Positions 18,279 through 18,428 of a stretch of DNA of 18,428 nt are shown here, piece after piece (position 1 is the first letter of the stretch; each line of letters starts with the position of its first letter). The DNA is from an uncultured Pelagibacteraceae bacterium. GTDB lineage: Bacteria > Pseudomonadota > Alphaproteobacteria > Pelagibacterales > Pelagibacteraceae. Position numbers and translations under genes: made by a program. The notes under the pieces were generated by a model. That model was not told where the DNA came from, made no database searches, and saw nothing but the letters and a program-made list of their open reading frames with translations. The stretch is from the NCBI GenBank assembly GCA_902590295.1, contig CACIWH010000010.1:1-18428 (forward strand), written 5' to 3'.

Positions 18279-18428
18279 TCAAAAATTTCTAATTTTAGAA
18301 GATGAAATGTCAACTTTTTTAAATTCAACATAAATTAGACCTTTATCTTTAATTGACTTATATGCGGTAGATTTTTTAGCCTTTGCCTTAAAACCATTTC
18401 TATCAAAAACTACGATTTTGCAAATTTT
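18279..18428 (-). CDS. nadD: Nicotinate-nucleotide adenylyltransferase, C-terminal end (partial)
   Basis: The minus-strand frame is open from the right window edge to TGA at 18279-18281, giving 49 residues. CKIVVFDRNGFKAKA fits the strand of the nucleotidyltransferase fold where NadD reads 'vviaRpg', and VDISSSKIRNF matches the ISSTxIR nucleotide-binding motif near the NadD C-terminus. NadD adenylates nicotinate mononucleotide in NAD synthesis. Position immediately upstream of rsfS (15-base gap) is the classic nadD-rsfS arrangement and strongly supports the call. The protein ends three residues or fewer after the motif, so the usual C-terminal helix appears to be missing or very short. Most of the gene lies outside the window. 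Confidence 0.75.
   Translation of the reverse strand, partial: KICKIVVFDRNGFKAKAKKSTAYKSIKDKGLIYVEFKKVDISSSKIRNF

Overview
The window looks like a piece of a streamlined, AT-rich alphaproteobacterial chromosome, most likely of the SAR11 / Candidatus Pelagibacter type. I base this on gene order (mdh-sucCD-sucAB-lpdA, an F1-only atpHAGDC cluster, and nadD-rsfS-ctpA-rppH), on Lys/Asn/Ile-rich proteins, and on extreme compaction. By my count about 200 of 18,428 bases lie outside genes, and the only gap over 40 bases is 115 bases. The taxonomic call is inference from composition and synteny; I could not search a database.

Plus strand, 1-9447: the 3' part of a CoA-acylating methylmalonate-semialdehyde dehydrogenase (mmsA) is followed by six genes of the lower TCA cycle: malate dehydrogenase (mdh), both succinyl-CoA synthetase subunits (sucC, sucD), and the three components of the 2-oxoglutarate dehydrogenase complex (sucA E1, sucB E2, lpdA E3). 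Genes overlap by one base, abut, or lie 4-35 bases apart, so one long transcript is likely. Together they carry 2-oxoglutarate to succinyl-CoA to succinate, and malate to oxaloacetate. MmsA makes propionyl-CoA or acetyl-CoA that can feed the same cycle.

Plus strand, 9467-16300: priA (replication-restart helicase) follows lpdA after 19 bases. A 115-base gap holds an A/T-only palindrome, a short hairpin and weak promoter-like sequences. After it come the five F1 ATP synthase genes atpH-atpA-atpG-atpD-atpC (delta, alpha, gamma, beta, epsilon). The Fo genes are not here, as is usual in alphaproteobacteria.

Minus strand, 18428-16293: nadD (only its C-terminal end is in the window), rsfS, ctpA and rppH form a compact operon converging on atpC. 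The stop regions of atpC and rppH overlap by 8 bp. The rppH start is best placed at 16772, not at the upstream in-frame ATG at 16844.

I saw no tRNA, rRNA, CRISPR array, insertion sequence, phage gene or defence system. This is core housekeeping DNA, and I found no convincing undescribed system. The points worth a second look are small: divergent motifs in PriA, a NadD that stops just after its ISSxxIR-type motif, the apparent absence of rlmH (and envC) between rsfS and ctpA, an unusually charged E2 linker, near-absence of Shine-Dalgarno sequences except before atpA, and A/T-only palindromes at transcription-unit ends.
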